The translations under genes and the position numbers were made by a program. Below, piece by piece: positions 43,373 through 54,100 of a stretch of DNA of 64,000 nt (the stretch's first letter is position 1; each line of letters opens with the position of its first letter). Origin of the DNA: Clonostachys chloroleuca (lineage: Eukaryota > Ascomycota > Sordariomycetes > Hypocreales > Bionectriaceae); contig JBANAY010000004.1 in the NCBI GenBank assembly GCA_037952775.1, forward strand, positions 372,001 through 436,000. Reading direction: 5' to 3'. The notes below the pieces were generated by a model. The model did no database searches, was not told where the DNA came from, and saw nothing but the letters and a program-made list of their open reading frames with translations.

Positions 43373-45287
43373 CTATGCCTCGGTAGAGTGGCGCTTCTTC
43401 TTCTTCTGCTTCTTCTCCTTCTTGGCATCTGCCTCCTCAACCTCCTCGTCGTGCTTGCGCTTCTTCTTGCCATCGGGTGTAGGCTGGGTCTTGGATGGTG
43501 TGCTCTCCTCTGCCTTGCGAAGCTTCTTCAGCTCCTTTTTGCTGAAAACCTTAGGGGTTCCGTCTTCGTTCAGTTCGACATCACCTCGGTCGTACTTGCG
43601 CTTGAACTTCTTCACAGAAAGTCCGGCGGCCTCGGCAAGACGCTCATAGTCGGCCTCGGACAGCTTCTTGCCCTTGGCAGGGGTCTTTGTGGCCTCATCG
43701 TCACTATCCTCGGCATCTTCCATCTCGACATCTTCCTTCTCCTGGACCTTGGACTTCTTGCTCTTCTTGGTGTTCGCCCCGTTGACTTCCTCGTCATCGG
43801 CAACACCATCAGCATCGGCGTTGTAACGGCGAGTCTCCTTCAGCGTGAACTGGCCAGCGGTGATGATCTCGCCAGTAGGGGCAACGTTGGTACCCTTGGG
43901 CAAAGGTGCCTTGCCCTCCAATTTGCGAAGGTGGTTCTCAAGCTTGATACGGCTGGTGAGACCGAGAATGGCCTTCTCCTCGTCATCCTTCTCGTCCAGC
44001 TCCTCGTCAAGAGCGTCGACACGCAGTCCAAGAGCAGCCTTGGCAGAAAGCATACGGGCAATCTTTCCCTTGTTACGGCCGGTGGCCTGGCCGATAAGAG
44101 ATGAGTGGTAGATGATACCATACTTGGGTGTGTCGTGCTTGGTCTTGAGGGCACGGAACAGTGCCTTCTCGGCACCGAGAATCTGGATGGTAGAACCGGG
44201 GGACTTGGCAAGGCTGATAAGAGAACCAGCATGGGCGATCAAACGGGCGCCGACAAGGACGCCGACGAGCGCAGTCAGGTTGGGGGCAATGGCCCGCATG
44301 CGGCTCTCGAGGTAAGAAGAAAGCTCGGCACGGTAGTTGGTGTAGAGAATAACCTGGTTGGCGAGGGACTTGATGTTGTCGAGATCCTTCTCGGTGATAT
44401 CTGTACCCATGCTCATCTCAGCTCTGGACTTGACAGCCTCCTCGAGTTCTTCGGGAAGGATCTCGGACAGATCAGTATCGACGATGTTGGTCCTCATGCC
44501 GGCGGCCAGGACGACACGTGCGTAAGCGACGTTGTCATTCAAAGTCTTGGCCAATTCTGGGAAGTGCCAGCCGTACCATTCCTTGGTTCGCATAGCGTAC
44601 ACATTAAGTTCCTTGTCAAGGTCGTCGAGCATTTTGATGGCTTGGATGATCATCGAATCAACCTTGTCTGCGGAGAACTTGAGCTTGTGACGGGACATGG
44701 AGTGGGAGAGACCGAGGGCCATGCGATCGACATTCTCGGGCACAAGGCCAGGAATCAGAGATGAAAGGTGTTCACGAATACCACGGAAAAGATCCATTGT
44801 ATCGCTTCCAGAGACGGCCGTGAGCTTTGAGTCGGCGAGGTTCGAGATGGAACTGCCCAGCTTCATGTCGGCGACAGCGAGGGAAGCCTTCTTCTCGGCC
44901 TTGAGATCCTCCAGGAGCGACGAGAGCAGCTCGGGAACCTTTCCTTCCTTCAGGGAGGCAGCCTCTTCGAGTGCGACAGCCGCGCTTTCGAACTTGACGA
45001 ACTTTTTGAGCTTCAACCTAGAGGAACAAACATGTTAGACGGTTGCTCGAATTGGCTGTCTCAGGAGAATACCTACATCTCAACCAACTTCTCCGGGTGT
45101 GCGAAATCTTCGGCGAGGTCATTGTTCTTCAACAACTTCTTGTCGGCAGCCTTGAACAGGCCATAGCTACCAATTGTTAGTTTCAATTGACCACGTCCAA
45201 AGGGTAGGAATTTGCAGGCAGAATCTGCCCAACAATTCCACGAGCTACGCACCCTGCCGGCGTCTCTGCAAGAACGAACAGAGACAT
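43373..45287 (-). CDS. NOP58: Nop58, core protein of box C/D snoRNPs
   Basis: Three exons on the minus strand (45253-45287, 45077-45166, 43373-45017) give 589 aa. The start [20 protein letters not shown] and the NOP5 N-terminal domain are followed by the NOSIC coiled coil ([20 protein letters not shown]) and the Nop RNA-binding domain ([40 protein letters not shown]). The C-terminal 160 residues are Lys/Glu-rich with [11 protein letters not shown], the usual nucleolar tail. With Nop56, Nop1/fibrillarin and Snu13 it guides 2'-O-methylation of rRNA and U3-dependent pre-rRNA processing in the nucleolus. Its promoter, shared in divergence with VMA6, contains CCAATCACGTG. Confidence 0.96.
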
Positions 45288-46033
45288 CTTGACAATAGTA
45301 TAGTCTCAATGAGTGTCCCTCTTCAAAATTGGTAGTGGGCGCCGTTGCCGTTCCTGTGCGCGCGCGTGAAGGTGTAAATCAAGTAGGCACGAGGATGGAC
45401 GTAAAACAGAAATTTTCGAAACTTTTTTTTTCCAGCCCATAGAGAAGCTCTCTTCCGTCCCCACTCAAAGTTTTTTGGTGCTGGCCTAGTGTACGTAGGT
45501 GGGTTTTTCTTCGGCTCCACGGCCGTACAGATATTCCGGCAGCACACCGCGCCTGCCAGCCAATCACGTGGCTTTCGTCTTACGAGCAGCTTTGCCACTG
45601 CTGGACTGTTTGCTAGCCTGGTTGATGCAGCCTTTAGTTCTACATATCTTGTATCTTATGGGTGCAAGAATGGATGGAGAAAACGAATAGAAATAGACAT
45701 CTCTTATCATGATTTAACGGCATTATTCGCAATTCGAGATCTTGCACAATATACCACCAAGAATCCAGCCTGATTGTTCTGGCTGCTCAATCACGCCGCA
45801 CTAAGCCTAATTGGTGTCGTGTCCTGTTCTATTCCTGCCTGGCACGGGTCAGCGTGGCCTACAGGCTACTGTAGCAGCGCCCATCTTCAGTGGCTGACCT
45901 GTTCGCAAGGTGGATCCTGACCGGCGTCACTCATCTCAAACCTCGAAAGCTCAGAGCTCCGTTGTATCTCGCATACCGTTCTGCTGTATCTAATCACGCC
46001 CTTCAACGCAATACAAGCCCTCATTTTCACACA
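45288..46033. other. Divergent promoter region of NOP58 and VMA6
   Basis: 746 bp between the two start codons. It holds the composite CCAATCACGTG at 45560-45570 (separate entry). No other gene is supported. Confidence 0.6.
45560..45570. promoter_or_regulatory. CCAAT box fused to ATCACGTG in the NOP58/VMA6 promoter
   Basis: CCAATCACGTG joins a CCAAT box (HAP/CBC complex site) to the RTCACGTG word. It lies 273 bp before the NOP58 ATG and 464 bp before the VMA6 ATG. An identical ATCACGTG occurs in the uS15m/RPS0 promoter. Confidence 0.45.
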
Positions 46034-47291
46034 ATGGAGGGACTGTTTTTTAACGTCAACAACGGGTGCGTTTCTTCCCTGACCGTCCGAGGGTATATTA
46101 TCTGACTGAGATTAGTTACGTGGAGGGCATTGTCCGTGGCTATCGCAACAGCCTCCTCACCAGCTCGGCTTACAACAACCTCATCCAATGCGAAACCATC
46201 GATGGTTGGTTATTCTTCTGGCGCAGCATGTGGTCCCGGTACTAACTCTTGTGCAGACCTGAAGCTCCAACTGGGGCCTGCATATGGCGACTTCCTCGCG
46301 TCGCTCCCCCCAAACCCATCAACATCCAGCCTGGCCGCAAAGACCACCGACAAACTCATCTCAGAATTCCGTTATGTCCGTTCCAACGCTGTCGGGTCCC
46401 TGGCCACTTTCATGGACTACCTTACCTACGGCTATATGATTGACAACGTCGCTCTTCTCATTACCGGTACCCTTCACGAGCGAGACACCCGCGAGCTCCT
46501 CGAGCGATGCCATCCTCTTGGTTGGTTTGAGACGATGCCAGTCCTCTGTGTCGCTACCAACATCGAAGAGCTTTATAACAGCGTTCTGGTCGAGACACCC
46601 CTGGCGCAGTACTTCAAGGGCAGCCTTAGCCACCAAGATCTCGATGAGCTGAACATTGAAATTGTCCGAAACACCCTCTACAAGAACTACCTGGAGGACT
46701 TTTACAACTTCGTCAACACACACCCCGACATGGCCGGAACCCCGACCGCTGATGTCATGACCGAGATCCTCGAATTTGAGGCTGACCGCCGCGCCATCAA
46801 CATTACTCTGAACTCCTTTGGTACTGAACTGACCAAGAGTGACCGAAACAAGCTGTACCCCACATTTGGTAGGCTGTATCCTGAGGGAACCCTAATGCTC
46901 TCACGGGCAGATGATGCGGAAGGTGTGCGCCTTGCCGTAGATGGTGTTCATGATTACAAGTCCTTCTTCGACACCGTGTCGATCGGAGGTGGCGCATCCG
47001 GTCCCGGAAACATGGGTGGTGGTTCTGCCGATGGCAAGTCTCTCGAGGATCTTTTCTACCAAAAGGAGATGGAGATCTCCAAGGGCGCCTTCACAAGGCA
47101 ATTCACCTACGCTATCGTCTATGCCTGGGTGAAACTGAGAGAACAGGTGAGTTAACTCTTTTGTACCTCCGGTATTCAAAACCAGTTGCTAATTGAATAA
47201 ATAGGAAATTCGAAACATCACCTGGATTGCCGAATGCATTGCTCAGAATCAAAAGGAGCGCATTGGAAACTTTATTAGCGTGTTTTCTTAG
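46034..47291 (+). CDS. VMA6: V-type H+-ATPase subunit d
   Basis: Four exons (46034-46065, 46116-46204, 46257-47146, 47205-47291) join in frame to 365 aa, the expected length. Diagnostic segments are [20 protein letters not shown] at the start, [40 protein letters not shown] and [13 protein letters not shown], all typical of subunit d/Vma6. This subunit sits on the Vo c-ring and couples it to the central stalk in vacuolar and endosomal proton pumps. The final exon adds [20 protein letters not shown] and ends FISVFS. The first exon codes for only 11 residues, so the start depends on the short GTGCGT intron, but the family start motif is restored exactly. Confidence 0.96.
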
Positions 47292-47506
47292 TTTTGCTTC
47301 TCTTCACTGCCCTTCGTTTCGTCACGAAGTATCGCTAGCTGATAGCTGATCGGAATGGTTCTTTCTTCGTCTTCTTTATTATACAAGCAGTTCACTCGGC
47401 GCAATGGTGGTAGATAGAAAGGCGTGTTGGAGGACATCGTCCCTCATCTGCCAATGTACTGATATTTTTACAATAAAACAGGTATTGTACAAAAAGGAGT
47501 ATTATG
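47292..47506. other. Convergent 3' region
   Basis: 215 bp between the VMA6 and uS15m stop codons. Contains an AATAAA-like signal near 47470 and nothing else visible. Confidence 0.5.
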
Positions 47507-48518
47507 CTACACAGTAATTTCGCCTTTCCATGATGCTGGAGTCAATCCAAGCTTCTCCAACATATGCGTCCACCTCTCGCTACCCCTCTCTTTTCTCTCC
47601 ATGTACTTCAGAAGTTTCTGTCGACGGTGGACAAGAAGTCTTAGGTTCCTCTGGTTGTGCTTGTCCTTGTATCCTCGGTTTGTTTCCAGTGCCTGAGAGA
47701 GAGCACGAATTTTAGCCGTCAGGATAGCAATCTGGACTTCAGAGCTGCCGGTATCAGGTCCGGCACGATCAGGACGTTGCTCGGTATCAGGGTTGATGGA
47801 TGGGGCCTTGGGCTGCAGGAATTTATCGGTGTTGTGCCTTCCGAATTCCGAGACAATGCGTCGAACATTGGCGTGATGTCGGTCCTTGCCGCTGGCGTTC
47901 TCCATTGAGGTGATCCTCCTCAATGCTTCAGTTGCCCGGGCGTGCTTTTCGAGATGAGCCTCGTTCAGTTCCTCCGAAGAAGTGTCCTCCATCTGTGACT
48001 CCACGACACCCATCGAGGGCTTTGTCAGGTTGAAGGCGTGCTTTGCGACATCCTCGAGTTCCTCCTCGGTAAGATAGTGGTTTCGGAGACCAATTGCCTG
48101 AGGAAGCTCACGGATTTCCTCAAGGGGGTTTCCATCTGCGTCCCTGCGAACGTTGCTGGTGGGGGCCTGGCCTGCAGAGTCGAGAGACTCAATGAATGGA
48201 GTCACCTTGCCAACAACGGGGTTGCCCCATTCTCCCTCCTTCTCTTTAGCAATCTCGCCCTTTCGCTGTATATTGGCATTCTTGCGCTGTTGTGCCTGTG
48301 CCCACGCATATGGATCCTTCTTCTGCTTTTTCTTCTTCTCTCGCATAGACAGATTCGCTATTTGGATGGCGGGGAGGAAGTTGGGGGTCTGTTTCGTTGC
48401 TGGCCGTAGGCACACTAGGATGGCTTCTGTTAGCAAAATAACGGCGCAAATACGGAAATTTGGTATGCGTACGGCTCAAGCCATTTAGGCCCTGCAGTGT
48501 CTGTATTCTGGGAGGCAT
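47507..48518 (-). CDS. MRPS28: Mitochondrial small-subunit ribosomal protein uS15m
   Basis: Two exons on the minus strand, 48473-48518 and 47507-48426, separated by a very short 46-nt intron (GTACGC donor, CTAACAG acceptor) give 321 aa. The C-terminal third is the S15 domain (GPDTGSSEVQIAILTAKIRA, and LRLLVHRRQKLLKYMERKE). The N-terminus (MPPRIQTLQGLNGLS...) is basic with few acids, compatible with a mitochondrial targeting sequence, and is followed by a Lys-rich run (MREKKKKQKKDPYAWAQAQQ) and a long Glu-rich linker usual in fungal orthologs. It binds 15S/12S-type rRNA in the mitoribosome. The gene is head-to-head with cytosolic RPS0. Confidence 0.93.
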
Positions 48519-48867
48519 CGTGGGCCCATCAATTCGTTCAACCGTGTCAATGGAGCTGAAGCTGCGTACCGCCTATCGTCCGTCTCAAAATTTCCATATG
48601 CTCCAGTCTGGCTGGTCGCACGTTGCCCATCCGTGCTCTAGCCTATTCCGAGCTAGCTTACCTCATCACGTGCAGATAAAGCATCGTACATCTATCAAAA
48701 TTTACTAGTCTATAATAGGTCTAGTACACTCAGGGCTCTTCCCACACACATTTTGGGGAATTTTGGTATCGCGAACTTTTTTGTGATCCTCGTCAAGACC
48801 ACCACATTCTCTCTCCCCATCAACCTCACACTTCCGCAAGCACGTCACCCCAGGACAGCTAGCAAAG
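48519..48867. other. Divergent promoter of uS15m and RPS0
   Basis: 349 bp between start codons of a mitochondrial and a cytosolic ribosomal protein gene. Contains ATCACGTG (separate entry); the RPS0 side is C/T-rich, typical of ribosomal-protein leaders. Confidence 0.65.
48665..48672. promoter_or_regulatory. ATCACGTG box in the uS15m/RPS0 promoter
   Basis: Exact RTCACGTG match, 147 bp before the uS15m ATG and 196 bp before the RPS0 ATG. Cbf1 with Tbf1 is known to control ribosomal-protein genes in Candida; a similar role here is inference. Confidence 0.45.
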
Positions 48868-49904
48868 ATGGTCTCCTCCAACCTCCCCGCCGCTCTCAAT
48901 GCCACGAGCAATGACATTGAGCTGCTCCTGGCCTCGCAGGCTCACCTCGGCAGCAAGAACCTCCAGGTTCACATGGAGCCTTACCTCTGGAAGACTCGTG
49001 CCGACGGTGTCAACGTGATCAACATTGGCAAGACCTGGTATGAAGCTCCAAACTCTCCGCGCACACAGCGCGCGGCGAAATAAATTGGCAAAAGAAAAAT
49101 TGATAGTTGAATTGGCGCTCTAACAATTTCGCACAACAGGGAGAAGATTGTCCTGGCCGCCCGTATCATCACCGCCATCGACAACCCGGCCGACGTCTGT
49201 GTCATCTCCGCCCGTCCCTACGGTCAGCGTGCCGTCCTCAAGTTCGCCGCCCACACCGGCGCCTCCCCCATCGCCGGTCGCTTCACCCCCGGTAGCTTCA
49301 CCAACTACATCACCCGCTCCTTCAAGGAGCCCCGCCTGATTGTCGTGACCGACCCCCGCACCGACGCCCAGGCTATCAAGGAGGCCAGCTACGTCAACAT
49401 CCCCGTCATCGCCCTCTGCGACACCGACTCCCCCACCGAGTACGTCGACGTTGCCATCCCCACCAACAACAAGGCCCGCAACGCCATCGGTACCGTCTGG
49501 TGGCTCCTCGCCCGTGAGGTCCTCCGCCTCCGTGGCACCATCTACAGCCGCGAGACCCCCTGGGACGTCATGCCCGATCTTTACTTCTGTATGTCTTCCC
49601 CTAGCTTCAATCTCCCTCTTTCAAACAATAAGCTAACAATGCACTAGACCGCGACCCTGAGGCCGAGGCTGAGGAGAAGGTCGAGGAGGAGAAGGCCCCC
49701 GAGGAGGAGGCCCCCGCCATCGACTCTGGCTTCCAGCAGGCCGGTGACTGGGAGACGCCCGCTGCCGGCTTCACCGGTGCCCCTGCCCCCTCCAACTGGG
49801 ATGCTACCGCCGCCCCCGCCGCCACTGAGGACTGGGCCGCCACTGGCACCACTGCCGAGTGGGGTGCCGCCGGCACCGAGGCCCCCAAGGAGTCCCAGTG
49901 GTAG
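48868..49904 (+). CDS. RPS0: 40S ribosomal protein S0 (uS2)
   Basis: Three exons (48868-49037, 49140-49588, 49648-49904) give 291 aa. The uS2 core is unmistakable: [60 protein letters not shown] and [20 protein letters not shown]. The C-terminal tail is acidic then Ala/Trp-rich ([17 protein letters not shown], ends ESQW), as in eukaryotic RPS0/laminin-receptor-precursor proteins. The protein is required for 20S pre-rRNA maturation and 40S function in the cytoplasm. Codon use is strongly C-ending, fitting very high expression. The first exon ends inside the Trp codon of GKTW, and joining restores [11 protein letters not shown]. Confidence 0.97.
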
Positions 49905-51150
49905 GACGCTGAGAAACCTCCTGGCGAGTCCGGTGATGCCGTGCTCGAATTCGGAACCGGCCATGCCACCGATGACATGGGTTCCTGGTGAACGGGGTGC
50001 TTCTTCTTGGTCACATAATTGCACAAAAGGGGCGTTTTCAAGGCTTGCAAGATATGCATCGTTGTTATCTTTGGGGGACTTGGGGCCAAACCTGGTGGCA
50101 CTTATGAGGGAAAGATACTCACTTTTTTAATATCTTGTATGGTGTAAAGAAGGTGAGGGAAAGCCCTGTGCGGCCAGTGGGGATGGACTTAATCGTTGTC
50201 CCACCCATGTTCCAGAGATTCATATGCAGGAGCACACTAGCAAAAGGAAAAAATTAAAAGAAACCCTCGTAGCCACAAAAAAAGAAGAGAGAACAATGAG
50301 TTGTTCGTTTACCTGACTGGAATTGACCAGAATATCCGTGTGCAGGGTGACTTACGTTTACTATTGTTAGTAGATCTCAGGCTGGCGAGAAATTCACACA
50401 AAGACAGGTCAGATCGTCAGCTTCCCCATCACTCAAATGCATCATCATTGTTCCCCGTGTTCAAGTCGAATGATTCCTGAATTTATGAATTATCTCGCAG
50501 TCCCCTACATTGCCAAAGTAGGGCAAAAAAAACTTGAATATGCTCGTGATTCTGGGTATTGTCTTGCGTGCTATCCGTGACCATCATCCTCTATAAGAGG
50601 TTCGTATGCGCTCTTGAAAAGAAAAAAAAAAAAAATATCGAGACAGACAGGAAACGAAGACAAGAGAAAAAATACGTAATGAGCGAGAACAACTTCTTCC
50701 ACAATAACCCTCTCGCTCCAATAGTTCAGCGCATGCCATCTTCTCTATGTATATCTCGCAGTGTTTCGAAAAACGCCAAATGCTCCCTCAGAAATGGGAT
50801 TAGAAGATTACAGTTCGTACTAGAACCATCAGTCATTTTCATCCTCGGGTCAAACGGATGATGATATCATGCCAAGTATGGAAAAAGAATTCGGCCATCT
50901 GCTGCTTCTTCTTCCCTTCTAAATGTAGCCATGTTGCTACATTGTAGCTGTTCGTAATAAAAAAAAAGATCCCTCAATTTCAAACTTCGTCCGATCTCAT
51001 GGGGTAGGTATATGCCAAAGGGGTGCGAAGGGCAAAATATTCAATTCGCCCATCATGCCAGAATGCTACCCCAGAACAAATCCAAGGCATAAGAATGACT
51101 GGTCTAGAGTCCCAGCTATGCTATATTGATCAACGCCGAAAGAGTCAGAC
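49905..51150. other. Convergent intergenic region
   Basis: 3' ends of RPS0 (+) and LTE1 (-). AT-rich, with a 14-A run at 50622-50635. No gene, repeat or RNA is supported. Confidence 0.55.
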
Positions 51151-54100
51151 TTATTCCAAATTTCCAGAATGGCGTCTGATCTCATCATCACTCAAAGCTC
51201 CGATCCAAAGACACCTCTCAGTGACGCCTTCAATGGGTATGAAGGTATACTGTGTGCTGGCCTCCAGCAGACGCAGGAGCGTTTTGATTACAGATGCACC
51301 AATACGACATCGTTCAAAATTAACGAGTGGGATTGTCGTGGGAGAGCTGGCGATCTCCGAAGGTCTCTGAGCATTGTATAGAAGGTCATGAGTGTAAATT
51401 CCAACAAAAGGAATGCATCGTGTATCCGGGCTTGATTCCATCTCCGCTCGAAGATTGAAAAAGTTGCGCATTGGGGTAACCAGAGCCTCAAGATCCTTCA
51501 GTGTTTTCATGTCTTGGGCTGGGACTAGCTCCCAAGTTCGGGCAAGTCGCGATATCTCACTACTGGAGAGTGCAATTGTGAGTTGAGCCAGTGTTGCGAA
51601 ATTGCGATACCGACGACAGTGCGAAGCGGTATGAATGAATTTGATGAGGCAACGAGCTCTCTCTTCAATATGTTGGGTCAGTACAATTTCGGAAATAGCC
51701 CATTTGACGACCAAGTTGAACCGTGCAATAACGACTTCAACACCATAGGCATCATTGTTGCGCAAGAATTCGACCCATGAGCGCGAATCGTGGTTGGTGG
51801 CGTTCTTCCAGTCCATATCTACCAGCTCTTTCCAGTCGATCTCATTCAAGGCGTCTTTCTCGATGAGTGTAAACTGTTGCGCCAATGTTTCAGAATCGAA
51901 TGCCAAGATGAAGGGAAGGTGAACTGAGAATTTCCTACTCTCCTCAGCAGCGTTAGCTTTGTTGGGAAATGGTTGTCTCGAGGCCCCAGCTGGCGTAGTC
52001 ACTGGTGTTGGAGGAAGTTGATGTTGAGAAGTCACAATCTCCCCGGAGCTTGCAACAGCGCGAACCCCCACACTCGTATCCAACAAATTGACAAAGGGCT
52101 TTGGCGAAAAGTGTGAGGTGGTGATGGGGCTGCCCAGAGGATGAGCTGGGAGAGTTGTATCCAGTCGCACCCCACCAACATAATCAACGTCGTCGTCGTT
52201 GGAAATTTCCGAGGACAAATCGCTGTCTAGGAAAGACTGATCCTCCAATGGTGATGAAGCCTCCTGAACTGTCACATTTGCCTCTGACCTGTCGAGTCTT
52301 CCGTTATCAAGGTCAAATGGCAGATATTTGACATGAGTCGAGTCGACCAGGCCAGCACCGGAACCCGTCTGGTTGGGAGGAAGATCATCATCAGAATCCT
52401 GGAGAATAGACTTGTCTGCCCAGTCTTTCGCCGCGTGCTGCAGCTCCGGGACAAGTGGATCTCCTTGAAGTAAAGGAATTGAAATACAGGATTCTCTGGA
52501 GGCGTCTGATAGGAATGATTGGACCTTGTTTGCCGGTCTTGGAGTCTTTAGTTGATCCTCGGCATCAGCAAACCTTGTTTGTTCATCCATCACATCAGTG
52601 GTGATGTCGTTTGAATCCTCCGCAAGGAGAGGTTGGTCATGGTCTTCCAGTGCTTGCTGGGCAACAGCCCCGAAACTGCATACACGAGACTCGTCTTCCT
52701 GCTCCATAAAGGCTCGCAGGGCATCGGGAAGGGAAGGCAACCTTTTGGGGGTCTTGTGGTACTTCCCCTCGAGTTTCAGTAGAGCAGACTCAACACCACC
52801 ATCGTCATCGTCGTCTGGGATACGCGCTAGTTTTTTGGCTTCTGCTTCAAAAGATCGGCGCATGACTGGCTTCGACGAATGTGTGCTGCAGAACGACAGC
52901 TCGCGGCGTTGAGGTTTGTCAGCAAGCTGCCCTACAGAGAAAGCATGCGAACGTCGTTGATGATCGCGACTGACGATAGAGTCTATACGCTCAGTCGAAT
53001 TGCGCCGCAGGCTACGATAACGCGAAGTTCGAACGGAGTCCGTGTAAAGGGAGCCCAAAGATTGAGACCTTCGAAGAGCAAGTTTATCGATCTCGCTGAC
53101 GTTTGTGAAGGCTTTTAAATCTCCACCTGGTCTTCTGCGTAATACCCGTTTAGGGGCTGGTTGAGACATTTCAGAGTCGTCAAGATCAAGAGAACCCTCA
53201 GAGCAAGTCGTCTCATCCAAACTCATCGCCGTCGAAGGTGGGGCAACATCGCTGCTAATTGAGAGCTTCCTCCCTTGCAAAACCGAGTCGAGGGACTGCT
53301 GTGTTCTTGATGATCGACTCCTCATGTGCATCCTTGTTATACCAGCACTAATCGGCGGGCGTTGACGGCTGCGACTTAACGATGCTGCGGCACGCTGATG
53401 TCGGTAAATACTTGATTGGGAGGAGGCTGCATTGTCTCTCAAAATAGCCGAACCGGATTCAAGTGACGGGAAAGAGTCTCTGTCATAGTTCTGGACTTTC
53501 TCATTGAGTAAATGAGATGACCTTCTTGCTGCTTCATCAAACCGAGCTGGGGGTGTGATAGGAGGCGTGAGATTATCTGTTCGAGGCATCAAAGTATCAC
53601 CGAATGCCTCGACGGACGAGTTTGCGGTGGCAGCCCCGTCTCGTGACTTGGGTACTTCGCTAGTCACGGTACCATCCACGATAAGGATGGATTTGCTCCC
53701 AACCGTAAGTCCTGCTTCACTGGGGGCTCTCTCATGCCCAGGCGGCGGTAATAGCTCGAACGTAGTCGAATCCATATAGGCCGCCGAGTATTCCATGTTG
53801 ACGCCACCAGGCAAATCCGAGTGCGACGATTCTCTCTCGTGTTCCAAAATCTCAGTCTCAGCTGCCGCAGCATCTTCACGGACAACACGATGGAAATCTT
53901 CTGCAACTGCAGCACCAAGAAGGTCGACCCTAATTCGAGGTGCATTCCCGTCCAGGGCGCCTGAAGCTTGCGGCACAACAGCAGTGCCAGGAGCACCATT
54001 TACCCCTGGAACAGTCATAGTTCCATCCGAAGTTCTTGTATAACTGCTAAATGAAGCTGTTGATGTATGGCCCCCTCGCGTGCTCAAGGCTCGCCGAACG

